54,602 bases of DNA from NCBI RefSeq assembly GCF_003172955.1, contig NZ_QGKR01000138.1, positions 1 to 54,602 of the forward strand, read 5' to 3'. Positions 16,469 through 26,046 of this stretch are shown here, in pieces. This DNA is from Micromonospora acroterricola (lineage in GTDB: Bacteria > Actinomycetota > Actinomycetes > Mycobacteriales > Micromonosporaceae). Within the stretch, counting starts at the first letter, position 1; each line of letters begins with the position of its first letter. The position numbers were made by a program, and so were the translations under genes. The notes below the pieces were generated by a model, which did not search any database, was not told the origin of the DNA, and saw nothing but the letters and a program-made list of their open reading frames with translations.

Positions 16469-17131
16469 TCACGGCGAGATTCCGTTGTCACCACCTGCAT
16501 GCCCGCCCACAGGTGATGACTCGGCGGCTGAGCGTCGACGCTGCCGACGCACGAGCGCCAGGACGGCGAGCACCAGAGGTACGGCGAGGGTGGCGTACAA
16601 CCACGGTGGCGCGGCGAACGGAGATGGTCGCGGCTCCGGACCGCCGAACGCTGCCCGGTTCAGCAGGTCGCCGGGCACCTCAAGGTCGCTGACGCCGTCC
16701 GGGGCGCTCAGCAGCACCTGCTCGGGACCACGGGCGGGGATCGCCGCGAGGTCGGCGCGCCGTTTCTCATGGTCCGCCTCCGGCGACTGCCGCTCCACCA
16801 CCGGGTCGCCGTTGCGCCAGCCGACCAGCTCCACTGCCGAGCCGGGGACGGGGACGGGGATCGTGTCGCCGACCGGCTTCCCGGTGGCCGCGTCGAGGTA
16901 CTCGATTCGCCAGGAGCGCCGGAGCAGCTCGGCGGCGTCGGCGCAGCGGGGGGTGGCGATGTCCTCCCGTCCTGGAGATGCACGGATCGCCCCTACCCGT
17001 ACGGCCAGGACGGCAACCGGCGGCCTGGTCGGGTCGGTCTCCAGCATCCTGCCGGGCCGCCCGGTGACGGTAATCGTTGTCAGCCGTGAGCTTTCCATCG
17101 AAGGATCTTTACTTCCGTCGGATCGATACAT
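16469..17131 (-). CDS. Hypothetical protein with C-terminal membrane anchor
   Basis: 220 aa from ATG 17131; a second in-frame ATG at 17098 (MESSRL) is an equally likely start. A soluble region is followed by one TM helix near residues 177-195 (LYATLAVPLVLAVLALV) and a basic tail RRQRRR. No recognised domain. Transcribed divergently from the laccase operon, from a shared region of about 140 bp. Confidence 0.55.
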   Translation of the reverse strand: MYRSDGSKDPSMESSRLTTITVTGRPGRMLETDPTRPPVAVLAVRVGAIRASPGREDIATPRCADAAELLRRSWRIEYLDAATGKPVGDTIPVPVPGSAVELVGWRNGDPVVERQSPEADHEKRRADLAAIPARGPEQVLLSAPDGVSDLEVPGDLLNRAAFGGPEPRPSPFAAPPWLYATLAVPLVLAVLALVRRQRRRSAAESSPVGGHAGGDNGISP

Positions 17132-17273
17132 AGATTGAGGTCATCAGTCGAAAGTTCTGAGTCTTCCGAGCAAAGTCGCGGCGGCTCATGAGCTCGCGGG
17201 GCCGTCCCTCCTGTGCTCGACGGTCGTCGCACCATGCCCTGTCGCGGCTTGACCCGGTCGAGAACGGAGTCCC

Positions 17274-18278
17274 ATGGACGACCACGCCGTTGGCTCCCAC
17301 CGCCACCTGTCCCGCAGATCCCTGATGACCACCGGAGTGCTGGCCGCTGGCGCGGTCGGGGTGACCGCGTCCACTGTCGGCGTCCCCTTCAGCGGCAGTC
17401 CGGCCCAGGCCATGGCCGGCATCACCAAGAAGGTCACCATCTACGTCGAGCAGCTGCCCGGCGGGCTGTTCGGGTACGGCCTGGCACCCGGCCAGGCCAC
17501 CGTGCCGGGGCCGGTGTTGGAGATCTACGAGGGTGACACCCTGGAGATCACCCTGGTCAACACCACCACCCAGCGGCTGTCCATCCATCCGCACGGGGTG
17601 GACTACAGCACCGACTCGGATGGCAGCCCGCTCAACGCCTCGTTCAACAATCCCGGCGAGACCCGGACGTACGTGTGGCGCTCGCGGGAGATGTTCCTCG
17701 CGTCCGGCCGACGGTTCATGCCGGGCAGTGCCGGCTACTGGCACTACCACGACCACGCGATGGGCACCGACCACGGCACGGCCGGGGTCGCCAAGGGTTT
17801 GTACGGCGCGCTGATCGTGCGGCGTCGCGGCGACATCCTGCCGGAGAAGCAGTTCACGGTCGTGTTCAACGACATGATGATCAACAACCGGATGGCGCCG
17901 GACACGCCGATGTTCGAGGCGAACCTGGGCCAGCGGGTGGAGTGGCTCGCCATCGGGCACGGGGGCACCTTCCACACCTTCCACCTGCACGCGCACCGCT
18001 GGGCGGACAACCGCACCGGCATGCTCGAGGGCCCGGCCGACCCGAGCCTCGTGATCGACAACAAGGACCTGAATCCGGGCAGCTCCTTCGGCTTCCAGGT
18101 GCTCGCCGGGGAGGGCGTCGGGCCTGGCGCGTGGATGTACCACTGCCACGTGCAGTCCCACTCGGACGGCGGCATGGCCGGGATCTTCCTGGTGCGCAAC
18201 GCCGACGGCAGCATGCCGCCGGGCGCGGAAGAGGCGATCCACAGGTTCCAGGGCCACACCCACACACACGGCAGCTGA
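17274..18278 (+). CDS. Two-domain small laccase (multicopper oxidase)
   Basis: 334 aa. A twin-arginine signal is present (SRRSLMTTGVLAAGAVG, then AQA around residue 46). Copper motifs: H105-P-H107-G, H157-Y-H159-D-H161, H234-TFH-L-H239-A-H241 and H290-C291-H292-VQSH296 with M301, i.e. trinuclear and type-1 sites of the small-laccase (SLAC) family, which forms trimers. It oxidises phenols or other one-electron donors with O2 outside the cell. It is the first gene of a four-gene same-strand run ending at 24785 and could be the terminal oxidase for the dehydrogenase and cupredoxin encoded next (inference). Confidence 0.92.
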   Translation: MDDHAVGSHRHLSRRSLMTTGVLAAGAVGVTASTVGVPFSGSPAQAMAGITKKVTIYVEQLPGGLFGYGLAPGQATVPGPVLEIYEGDTLEITLVNTTTQRLSIHPHGVDYSTDSDGSPLNASFNNPGETRTYVWRSREMFLASGRRFMPGSAGYWHYHDHAMGTDHGTAGVAKGLYGALIVRRRGDILPEKQFTVVFNDMMINNRMAPDTPMFEANLGQRVEWLAIGHGGTFHTFHLHAHRWADNRTGMLEGPADPSLVIDNKDLNPGSSFGFQVLAGEGVGPGAWMYHCHVQSHSDGGMAGIFLVRNADGSMPPGAEEAIHRFQGHTHTHGS

Positions 18279-18301
18279 GTGAATCGAAAGTGGGGACGGG
18301 G

Positions 18302-21300
18302 ATGACAAGACAGTTACGACGAGCCCTCGCCGCGGGAGCGGTCATCGCGACGTTGATGCAGGGCACGGCGGCAGCAGCCGCACCGCAGGCGGCGCCCGCA
18401 CCACAGGCGGCGCAGGAGAACAGGACGGCGGTCCTCGTCTTCCACGGGCCGGTGGCGGAGCAACAGGACCCGGTCGCCCGCGCCGCGGAGGCGATCAAGG
18501 ATCTTGGCGCAGAAAATGACATCGTTGTCACTGCTACCACGGACCCCGCCGTCTTCACCACGGCCGGGCTGTCCGCGTACCGCAGCGTGGTTTTCCTCTC
18601 CGCGACGGGCGCCGCGCTCAACCGCGACCAGGAAGCGGCGCTGCAGAGCTACATGAAGGCCGGCGGCGGCTTCGTCGGCATCGCCGACGCGGCCCGCGCG
18701 CAGGTCGACTCCGCCTGGTTCACCGGTCTGATCGGCACCCGCCCGGCGGGCGCCATCCCGGTCGCCGAGCCGGTGGCCCGGGTGACCGCCAGCGGCGAGA
18801 ACACGCCGAACGAGACCAAGGAGAAGCTGACCGACGGCGACTCCGGCACGAAGTGGCTCGTCCGCACGCCGACGGCCTGGGTGGCGTACGAGTTGAGCGG
18901 CGCCAAGCGGATCACCGGCTACGCGTTGACGTCGGCCAACGACTCCTCGGGGCGTGACCCGAAGGACTGGACGCTGCAGGGCTCCACGGACGGGCAGAGC
19001 TGGTCCGATCTGGACCGGCGCACCAACCAGACCTTCGCGGAGCGGTTCCAGACGCGCCGGTTCGACATCGCCACGCCGCAGGAGTTCAAGCACTACCGGT
19101 TGAACATCACCGCGAACAGTGGGGAACCGCTGACCCAGCTCGCTGACCTGCGCCTGTTCACCGGCAGCACCACCCCACCGGCGCCGCCGGCGGTGAACCG
19201 GGCGGTCGTCGACATCCTGGACCGGAAGCACCCGGCCACGGCGTCGCTGCCGATGACGCTCACCCGCTCGGACCGCTGGGAGAACTGGGACCCGAACCCG
19301 ATCGGCACGGTGCACACCGTCGCCCAGGTCGAGGAGCGCCACTACAACCCGGGGCCGGGCGCCAACGGGCCGTTCCACCCGGTGTCCTGGTGCCGGGACT
19401 ACGACGGTGGCCGGTCCTTCTACACCGGCATGGGCCACACCGAGGGCAGCTACGGCGAGGCGGCGTTCCGCACGCACCTGGCCGGGGCGCTCAAGTGGAC
19501 GACCGGTCTGGAGCGCGGTGACTGCCAGGCGACGATCGCCGCGAACTACAAGGTCGAGCGACTCACCGCGGCCAACCAGCCCGGGCAGCTCGACCAGATC
19601 GGCGAGCCGCACGGGCTGACCATCGCGCCGGACGGCACGGTCTTCTACGTCGGCAAGGCGGCCTGCCCGAGTGGCCCCGTCGCGGACTGGAACAACCCGA
19701 ACGTCGGCCTGGGCTGCGGCACCATCCACTCGTGGGACCCGCGCACCAAGCAGGCCAAGCTGCTCACGACCCTCGAGGTGATGGGTAACCGGGGCAGTGG
19801 CTCCGAGCTGGTGAAGAACGAGGAGGGCCTGCTCGGCATCGTGCCCGACCCGAAATTCGCCGACAACGGCTGGCTCTACGTCTACTGGATGCCGCACGAG
19901 TCGGTCGACCGGGTGAAGCGGGTCGGGCAGCGGACCATCTCCCGGTTCACCTACGACCGTGGGACCCAGACCATCGACCAGGCCACCCGCAAGGACCTGC
20001 TGCAGTTCCCGGTGCAGATCCACAGCTGCTGCCACGCGGGCGGCGGCATGGCGTTCGACGCCAAGGGCAACCTGTACGTCGGGTCCGGCGACAACAACTC
20101 CTCCGAGGGCTCGCAGGGCTACTCCGGCAACAACTGGACGCAGGAGTACCAGGGCACCTCCTTCCAGGACGCCCGTCGCACCTCGGGCAACACCAACGAC
20201 CTGGCCGGCAAGATCATCCGGATCCACCCGGAGGCGGACGGGACGTACACCATCCCGGAGGGCAACCTCTTCCCGCCGGGCACCGAGAAGACCCGGCCGG
20301 AGATCTACGTGATGGGCGTCCGCAACATCGCCCGCCTCCAGATCGACCCGGAGCACCAGTGGCTGACCGCCGGCTGGGTCGGCCCGGACGCCGCGTCGCC
20401 GAGCCCGACCCTGGGCCCGGCGAAGTACGAGACCGCCACCATCATCACCTCGGCCGGCAACCAGGGCTGGCCGTACTGCATGGGCAACCGCCAGCCGTAC
20501 CGCGACCGCAGCACCACCGACGCGACCGTCCTCACCGGCTGGTACGACTGCGACAACCTGAAGAACGAGTCGCCGCGCAACACCGGTCTGGTGGACATCC
20601 CGCCGGCCCGGGACAACATGATCTGGTACTCCCCGGACGGTGGCGGTCCGGTGTTCCCGGAGCGGACCGACGGCAGCGGTCTGCCGACCTACGTCGCGGC
20701 CGACGCCACCTACACCCAGCCGTACCTGCGCGGCGGCGGTCAGGCCATCATGTCCGGCCCGACCTACCACCGCGACCTCGTCGACAAGAACAGCGGCGTG
20801 GCCTGGCCGGAGTACTGGGACGAGAAGTGGTTCATCGGCGACCAGTCGAACGCGCAGAACCGCGTCGCGGTCACCGTCGACCCGGCCGGCGTGCCCACCG
20901 CCGCGCCGCCGGTGTTCGCCGAGTCGCTGCGGGCCATCATCCCCGGCGGCAACGGCGACACCCGGCTGCAGAGCTGGATGGACGCGAAGTTCGGGCCGGA
21001 CGGCGCGCTCTACCTGCTCGACTACGCGGGCGGGTTCTTCAGCCTGCACCCCAACCAGAAGCTGATCCGGATCACCTACACCGGTGGCGCTCCGACCCCG
21101 GCGCCGGCTGCCAGCTCGGTCGCCGTGCAGAACAAGCCGCTGACCATCGCCTTCAACGGGTCCCGCTCCGGTGGCGTGAGCCACCGGTGGGAGTTCGGCG
21201 ACGGCGCCACGTCGACCGAGGCGAACCCGCGGCACACGTACGCCCGGGTCGGCACCTACACGGCGAAGCTGACCGTCACGTACGCCGACGGGGAGACGGC

Positions 21301-22237
21301 GACGGTGCAGACCACGGTCACGGTGGGCTGCGCGGTGCCGGACAACCGGGCCACCGTGTGGCTCGGCGACACGGACACCAAGGTGCCCAGCCGCACGGTC
21401 GGGCAGGGCTGCACCATCAACGACCTGATCGACGACGAGAGCACCTGGGCCGACCACAACAGCTTCGTCCGGCACGTGACCACGCTGACCGACACGCTCC
21501 AGGACGACGGCCTGCTCTCTGCCCGTGAGGCCGGCACGCTGACCCGCCTGGCTGCCGCGTCCGAAATCGGGCGGGACGGTCGCACCGGGTACGAGCCGCT
21601 CTTCGACGGCACGGCCGAGTCGCTGCTCGGCTGGCAGCAGGCGCCGTCGGGATCGTTCGGCATCCAGCCGGACGGCTCGCTGCGCTCCAGCGGCGGCCTG
21701 GGCATGCTCTGGCACACGAAGGAACTCGCCGACTTCTCCCTGAAGGTGCAGTTCCGCGACATCGCACCGGGGACCGGCCGGGCCAACAGTGGCGTCTTCA
21801 TCCGCTTCCCGGACCCGCGGATCCCGCTCGAACAGCGCCCGCCGGGCAGCTGCGGCACGGTCGGGTCCGCCCGGACCTCACCGGCATGGGTGGCGATCTA
21901 CTGCGGCCACGAGATCCAGATCTACGACGGTGAGACCGGCGAGCCGCAGAAGACCGGCTCGGTCTACAACTTCGATCCGGTGCCGCTCGCCCAGGCCGGC
22001 GTCACCCCGAAGGACCAGTGGAACGACTACGAGATCCGCGTGGTCGGGCAGCACTACACGATGATCCGCAACGGCGTGGTGATCAACGAGTTCGACAACA
22101 CGCCGGGCAAACAGTCCTCGCGCGCCGGTGACCCGCCGACCGATCTGCGGCAGTTCCTCAGCGGCTTCATCGGGCTCCAGAACCACGGCGACAACGATCT
22201 GATCGAGTTCCGCAACATCCGCGTGCGCGAGCTCTAG
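18302..22237 (+). CDS. Secreted multidomain sugar dehydrogenase (ThuA, F5/8C, sorbosone dehydrogenase, PKD, DUF1080)
   Basis: 1311 aa, RBS GGGGACGGGG. Signal peptide about 1-32. ThuA-like part 36-150; an F5/8 type C-like sugar-binding domain (about 157-288) inserted; ThuA resumes 292-415 (GRSFYTGMGHTEGSYGEAAF). PQQ-type dehydrogenase propeller 418-920 (HSCCHAGGGMAFDAKGNLY, NTNDLAGKIIRIH, GPDGALYLLDYAGG), PKD 925-1005 (WEFGDGATS), an unassigned module around 1010-1090 with GCTINDLIDDE, DUF1080 about 1098-1311. In effect it fuses the functions of the two genes at 2-4930. The insertion inside ThuA is unusual. Role: extracellular oxidation and processing of a sugar or glycoside (inference). Confidence 0.88.
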   Translation: MTRQLRRALAAGAVIATLMQGTAAAAAPQAAPAPQAAQENRTAVLVFHGPVAEQQDPVARAAEAIKDLGAENDIVVTATTDPAVFTTAGLSAYRSVVFLSATGAALNRDQEAALQSYMKAGGGFVGIADAARAQVDSAWFTGLIGTRPAGAIPVAEPVARVTASGENTPNETKEKLTDGDSGTKWLVRTPTAWVAYELSGAKRITGYALTSANDSSGRDPKDWTLQGSTDGQSWSDLDRRTNQTFAERFQTRRFDIATPQEFKHYRLNITANSGEPLTQLADLRLFTGSTTPPAPPAVNRAVVDILDRKHPATASLPMTLTRSDRWENWDPNPIGTVHTVAQVEERHYNPGPGANGPFHPVSWCRDYDGGRSFYTGMGHTEGSYGEAAFRTHLAGALKWTTGLERGDCQATIAANYKVERLTAANQPGQLDQIGEPHGLTIAPDGTVFYVGKAACPSGPVADWNNPNVGLGCGTIHSWDPRTKQAKLLTTLEVMGNRGSGSELVKNEEGLLGIVPDPKFADNGWLYVYWMPHESVDRVKRVGQRTISRFTYDRGTQTIDQATRKDLLQFPVQIHSCCHAGGGMAFDAKGNLYVGSGDNNSSEGSQGYSGNNWTQEYQGTSFQDARRTSGNTNDLAGKIIRIHPEADGTYTIPEGNLFPPGTEKTRPEIYVMGVRNIARLQIDPEHQWLTAGWVGPDAASPSPTLGPAKYETATIITSAGNQGWPYCMGNRQPYRDRSTTDATVLTGWYDCDNLKNESPRNTGLVDIPPARDNMIWYSPDGGGPVFPERTDGSGLPTYVAADATYTQPYLRGGGQAIMSGPTYHRDLVDKNSGVAWPEYWDEKWFIGDQSNAQNRVAVTVDPAGVPTAAPPVFAESLRAIIPGGNGDTRLQSWMDAKFGPDGALYLLDYAGGFFSLHPNQKLIRITYTGGAPTPAPAASSVAVQNKPLTIAFNGSRSGGVSHRWEFGDGATSTEANPRHTYARVGTYTAKLTVTYADGETATVQTTVTVGCAVPDNRATVWLGDTDTKVPSRTVGQGCTINDLIDDESTWADHNSFVRHVTTLTDTLQDDGLLSAREAGTLTRLAAASEIGRDGRTGYEPLFDGTAESLLGWQQAPSGSFGIQPDGSLRSSGGLGMLWHTKELADFSLKVQFRDIAPGTGRANSGVFIRFPDPRIPLEQRPPGSCGTVGSARTSPAWVAIYCGHEIQIYDGETGEPQKTGSVYNFDPVPLAQAGVTPKDQWNDYEIRVVGQHYTMIRNGVVINEFDNTPGKQSSRAGDPPTDLRQFLSGFIGLQNHGDNDLIEFRNIRVREL

Positions 22238-22245
22238 GAGAAACC

Positions 22246-23772
22246 ATGATCCGACGATTGACGGCCGCGCTGGCGGCGTTCCTGCTCACGGTGACCCCGT
22301 TTGCCGGCGCGTCCGCCTCCGCCGCCCCGCGCGTCGCGGAACAGGTGCTGACCTGGACCGCCGACGACAGCATCACCCGCTACAAGTCCGCGCCCGCCAC
22401 GGCGGTCGCCGGCGCGACCACGATCATCTGGGAGAACAGCGCGGCCACCGGCAACACCACCGGCATGCCGCACACGCTGACCTTCGACACCACCACCGAC
22501 GGCTACAACCACGACGTGACGCTGAACATCCTGGCCAACCCGTTCGACGTGAACAACGGGCGGCACCAGGCGACGGTGAACCTCACGCCGGGCAGGTACC
22601 GCTACTTCTGCTCCATCCCCGGCCACAGTCAGATGGTCGGCGAGCTGGTCGTCACCGACGGTGGCGGAGGCGGCGACACCACGCCGCCGACGGTGAACGG
22701 CGTCGTGTCCGGCGACCGCGACGGGGACGGCAACTACGTGGGTGCGGCAACGGTGACCGTCACGGCCACCGACGCCGGATCGGGCGTGGAAACCGTCGAG
22801 TACCAGGTCGACGACACCAGCTTCCTGCCGTACACGCAGCCCGTGCAGGTCACCGCGGTCGGCGACCACTCGGTGCAGTTCCGCGCCACCGATCAGGCCG
22901 GCAACACGAGCGCGGTCGGCTCGGTGTCGTTCCGGGTCGTGGAGCCCAGCGAGGAGGACACCACCCCGCCGGTGGTGACGGTCGACGTGGCCGGTGACCG
23001 GGACGGCGACGGCAACTACGTCGGTACGGCCACCGCCACGCTGGCCGCCACCGACGCGGGGTCCGGTGTCGCCACCATCGAGTACTCGTTGGACGGCGCC
23101 GCCTTCACCGCGTACTCCCAGCCCATCGTGGTGAACGGCGTCGGCATGCACATGCTGCACTACCGGGCGACCGACGTGGCCGGCAACACGTCGGCCGAGC
23201 AGATGTCCCACTTCACCGTCGTGGCCCCGGCCCCCGAGGACACGACTCCGCCCGTGGTCTCCGCCACGGTCGCCGGCGACCAGAACGACGACGGCGCGTA
23301 CGTCGGCGGTGCGACCGTGACCGTCACGGCCACCGACGGCGACTCGGGTGTCGCGTCGATCGAGTACGCGCTCGACACCGGCGCCTGGACCACGTACGCC
23401 AGCCCAGTCTCCGTCCGGGCCACCGGGGCGCACACCCTGCGGTACCGGGCGACGGACGCCGCCGGCAACACCTCGGCGGAGCAGTCGACCACGTTCACGG
23501 TGGTCGCCGACGGCACCGACGCCTGCCCCGACTCGGACACCCGGGCCAGGGTGGTCATCGACGGTGACGACACCGGCGTCGCCAACGTCGACACCGGCGA
23601 CGGCTGCACCATCAACGACCTGATCGACGAAGACGCCGCCTACCCGGGGCACGCCGATTTCGTCCGGCACGTCGAAGCGGTCACCGCCACCCTGGTGGCC
23701 GGCGGCACCCTCACCCTGCGCCAGCAGGGCGCCATCGTCCGAGCCGCGGCCCGATCGGACGTCGGCGCATGA
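22246..23772 (+). CDS. Secreted cupredoxin with three Ig-like repeats
   Basis: 508 aa, starting 8 nt after the previous stop. Signal peptide 1-27. Plastocyanin-like domain about 28-143 with type-1 copper ligands: His in GMPHTLTFD and Cys/His/Met in YFCSIPGHSQM. Three similar repeats begin DTTPPxV at about 145, 241 and 332 and each ends with a Y/F-RATDxAGNTS strand. The C-terminal 80 residues contain GCTINDLIDEDAAYPGHADFVRHV, matching the 1010-1090 module of the upstream protein. Probably a cell-surface electron carrier between the dehydrogenase and the laccase (inference). Confidence 0.85.
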   Translation: MIRRLTAALAAFLLTVTPFAGASASAAPRVAEQVLTWTADDSITRYKSAPATAVAGATTIIWENSAATGNTTGMPHTLTFDTTTDGYNHDVTLNILANPFDVNNGRHQATVNLTPGRYRYFCSIPGHSQMVGELVVTDGGGGGDTTPPTVNGVVSGDRDGDGNYVGAATVTVTATDAGSGVETVEYQVDDTSFLPYTQPVQVTAVGDHSVQFRATDQAGNTSAVGSVSFRVVEPSEEDTTPPVVTVDVAGDRDGDGNYVGTATATLAATDAGSGVATIEYSLDGAAFTAYSQPIVVNGVGMHMLHYRATDVAGNTSAEQMSHFTVVAPAPEDTTPPVVSATVAGDQNDDGAYVGGATVTVTATDGDSGVASIEYALDTGAWTTYASPVSVRATGAHTLRYRATDAAGNTSAEQSTTFTVVADGTDACPDSDTRARVVIDGDDTGVANVDTGDGCTINDLIDEDAAYPGHADFVRHVEAVTATLVAGGTLTLRQQGAIVRAAARSDVGA

Positions 23773-23804
23773 GTTACCGAACCTCATCGACAGGGAGTAC
23801 AGCG

Positions 23805-24785
23805 ATGCCCAGACGTACCGTTGCCAAGCTGGCCACCGTGACCGCCGTCGTCGCCTCCTCGGTGCTGGCGGTGGCGCCCAGCGCACACGCCGACCTGGTC
23901 ACCTACTGCATCGGCACCGGCGGTGCGGTGACGGTGCCCAACGACCTGTACGTGCCGGCCGGCGAGTCCTGCGCGCTCACCGGCACCACGATCACCGGCA
24001 ACGTCAGCGTCGCCGCCGGCGGCAACCTGGTGGTCACCGGTGGCACCGTCAGCGGCGAGGTACGCGTCGCCGCCGACGGCTACCTGGACGCCACCGACAC
24101 CACGATCGGCGGCCAAGTGGTGCTGGCCGCCGGCGGTTACGGCACGTTCCTGAAGGACGCCCGCACCGGCAACGTGACCGTCCGGCCGAAGGGCGCCGCC
24201 ACCATCGACAGCTTCCTGTTCGTGGAGGGGTCCACGATCGTCGGAACCGTCAACGCCGGCGCCGGTGAGGTCCGGCTCGACCGCGGCACCCAGGTGGAGC
24301 GCAACCTCAGCACCACCGGCACCTACTACACGGACGTGCACGACTCGTTCGTCGACGGCACGCTGTCGGTGCTCAACAGCGCCACCGGCAGTGTCGTGTG
24401 CGGCAGCGCCGTCCGTGGTCAGGCCACCTTCGCCGGCAACCTCGGGGCCGTGCAGCTCGGGCCGAACGGCACCCTCGACAGTTGCGCCTCCGGGGGCTAC
24501 TGGGGCCGGGACGTCAGCATCACGAACACCACCGGCGGTGTCACCGTCGACGACAACATCATCGACGGAAAGTTGGCCCTGACGTCCAACAACCCCGTCG
24601 CCCAGGTGGCCGGGAACAACCGGATCCGTGGCGGCGTGACCGGTGACCAGGCGGGTGCGGGCACCTCCCGGATGGCCCGGGCCGCGGCCGTCGCCGACCG
24701 GGAGGACGCCGGCGAGCAGCGCGCCGAGGCACGCCGTACCTCCGCCGTGCAGGAGGCCGTCGCGGCTGGCGCGGCCGGTCTGTAG
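23805..24785 (+). CDS. Secreted beta-helix / polymer-forming-like repeat protein
   Basis: 326 aa from ATG 23805, chosen because GGGAG precedes it and it gives a clean signal peptide (MPRRTVAKLATVT to SAHADL); ATG 23769, overlapping the previous stop, is the alternative. Residues about 45-240 repeat a short-strand pattern such as TGTTITGNVSVAAGGNLVV and GGTVSGEVRVAADGYLDA, as in bactofilin-like or right-handed beta-helix proteins. The charged Ala-rich tail is probably helical. Last gene of the laccase run; may form a surface scaffold. Not an assigned family. Confidence 0.7.
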   Translation: MPRRTVAKLATVTAVVASSVLAVAPSAHADLVTYCIGTGGAVTVPNDLYVPAGESCALTGTTITGNVSVAAGGNLVVTGGTVSGEVRVAADGYLDATDTTIGGQVVLAAGGYGTFLKDARTGNVTVRPKGAATIDSFLFVEGSTIVGTVNAGAGEVRLDRGTQVERNLSTTGTYYTDVHDSFVDGTLSVLNSATGSVVCGSAVRGQATFAGNLGAVQLGPNGTLDSCASGGYWGRDVSITNTTGGVTVDDNIIDGKLALTSNNPVAQVAGNNRIRGGVTGDQAGAGTSRMARAAAVADREDAGEQRAEARRTSAVQEAVAAGAAGL

Positions 24786-24793
24786 GTGCTGTT

Positions 24794-24829
24794 CGCGGGG
24801 CCACGGGCGATCCGGCCCGTGGCCCCGCG
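24794..24829. terminator. Terminator between the laccase operon and the methyltransferase gene
   Basis: Perfect 15-bp stem (24794-24808 with 24815-24829) with loop GATCCG, 8 nt after the stop at 24785. It can serve both converging units. Confidence 0.85.
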
Positions 24830-24870
24830 CGCAGGTACCGGTCCGGCGGACGGAGTCCGCCGGACCACGC

Positions 24871-26034
24871 TCAGTCCGGCACGCTGGTGCGCTGGCGCAC
24901 TCCCCGGGGGATCCAGGACGGCGCTCCACCGTCCAGATTGCGCTCCTTCTCGATGAACGCCAGGTTGTGGTAAAAGTGCACGCCCCCGATGTCCGGGTCG
25001 GTGGCAGCGGGTGCCCGTCCGACGATCTCCTCGTGGTGGAGGCCGTCGATGAGCGTCTTGAGGAACCCGAGGCTCGTCGCCGGGTCGTCGTAGGTCCCTG
25101 CCCGACCGCCGAAGGTCGGCCAGTACGACGTCTGCAGGTCCTCCATGACGTACAGGCCACCGTCGCGCAGGACGGGGAAGAGGTACGCGAACGAGGCGAG
25201 CAGGTGGGCGCTGACGTGGCTGCCGTCGTCGATGACGATGTCCGGCCTGCCCATCACCTCCACCACCCGGGCCAGGTCGACGGGGGATGACTGGTCGCCC
25301 TGGAGCACGGCGACCCGCTGGCCACCGAGGTGCGACTTGTCGACGATGTCGAGCCCGTAGACGAGGGCCCGGGGGAAGTAGCGCCGCCAGACCTCCAGGG
25401 ACGCGCCGCCGCGGCGCTGGTCGCCGAACCCGCCGACCCCGATCTCCAGGATGGTGAGTGGCTGGTCGCGCAGCGGGCCGAAGTGCTGCTCGTACCGGCG
25501 GGGGTAGGTGTGGTGGCCCCACTTGTCGGAGCCGTAGCGGACGCAGAGCTCGGCCAGGCCGACGTCGTACGGCCGGTCCAGCGCGTCCACCATTCGACGG
25601 ACCACGTCGTACGCGGGCAGCGGGCGGTCGAACGCCGCGGGATTCTCCAGATGCCCCCAGTGGACCACCCGACTCGCGCTGGACTGCGCGCCGCGGGGCC
25701 CGAACAGGCTGCGGACCACCTCGGTGAGGTCCTGGGTCAGCGACACGTCGGGCACCCCGGCCGGCTCGCGCTCGCCGCCGACAGGGTGGTGCGCGATTCC
25801 CGCCGACCCGACCTGGAGCCCGTACCGGATCGTCGCGTCGCCGTGCCGCAACCCCAGATGCACGCTCACGTCGGGGCCCGCCGGTACGTCTGCCCGGTGC
25901 AGCAGTTCGCCGACCACCGCCGCGGCGACGGCCTGCGCCCCGAGGTCGTCGATGACTGCCGTGATGCCGTCGGCGATGCCCCCGGCCGCGGAGATGAGTC
26001 TGCTGAGTCCCGCACGATCCACCGTCGTCTGCAT
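24871..26034 (-). CDS. MycE/TylE-like sugar O-methyltransferase (class I SAM)
   Basis: 387 aa from ATG 26034. The C-terminal catalytic half has GSDKWGHHTYPRRYEQHF, the SAM motif TILEIGVGGFGD, VYGLDIVDKS, and the metal-site-like DIVIDDGSHVSAHL, matching macrolide-sugar O-methyltransferases MycE (mycinamicin VI 2''-O-methyltransferase) and demethylmacrocin methyltransferase. An N-terminal domain of about 150 residues is also present, as in MycE. It is divergent from the lanthipeptide core genes, which include two glycosyltransferases, so methylation of a product-attached sugar is plausible (inference). It may be expressed from a leaderless TACGAT promoter. Confidence 0.82.
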   Translation of the reverse strand: MQTTVDRAGLSRLISAAGGIADGITAVIDDLGAQAVAAAVVGELLHRADVPAGPDVSVHLGLRHGDATIRYGLQVGSAGIAHHPVGGEREPAGVPDVSLTQDLTEVVRSLFGPRGAQSSASRVVHWGHLENPAAFDRPLPAYDVVRRMVDALDRPYDVGLAELCVRYGSDKWGHHTYPRRYEQHFGPLRDQPLTILEIGVGGFGDQRRGGASLEVWRRYFPRALVYGLDIVDKSHLGGQRVAVLQGDQSSPVDLARVVEVMGRPDIVIDDGSHVSAHLLASFAYLFPVLRDGGLYVMEDLQTSYWPTFGGRAGTYDDPATSLGFLKTLIDGLHHEEIVGRAPAATDPDIGGVHFYHNLAFIEKERNLDGGAPSWIPRGVRQRTSVPD

Positions 26035-26040
26035 GAGAAG

Positions 26041-26046
26041 ATCGTA
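26041..26046 (-). promoter_or_regulatory. -10 element TACGAT of a leaderless promoter (minus strand)
   Basis: On the minus strand TACGAT is followed by CTTCTC and ATG 26034, a 6-nt leaderless spacing. No clear -35 seen. Confidence 0.5.

Noticed and set aside
18314..21715. 1133-codon open frame antisense to the multidomain dehydrogenase
   Set aside because: No recognisable domain; the plus strand has a complete, well-supported protein here. Typical high-GC artefact.
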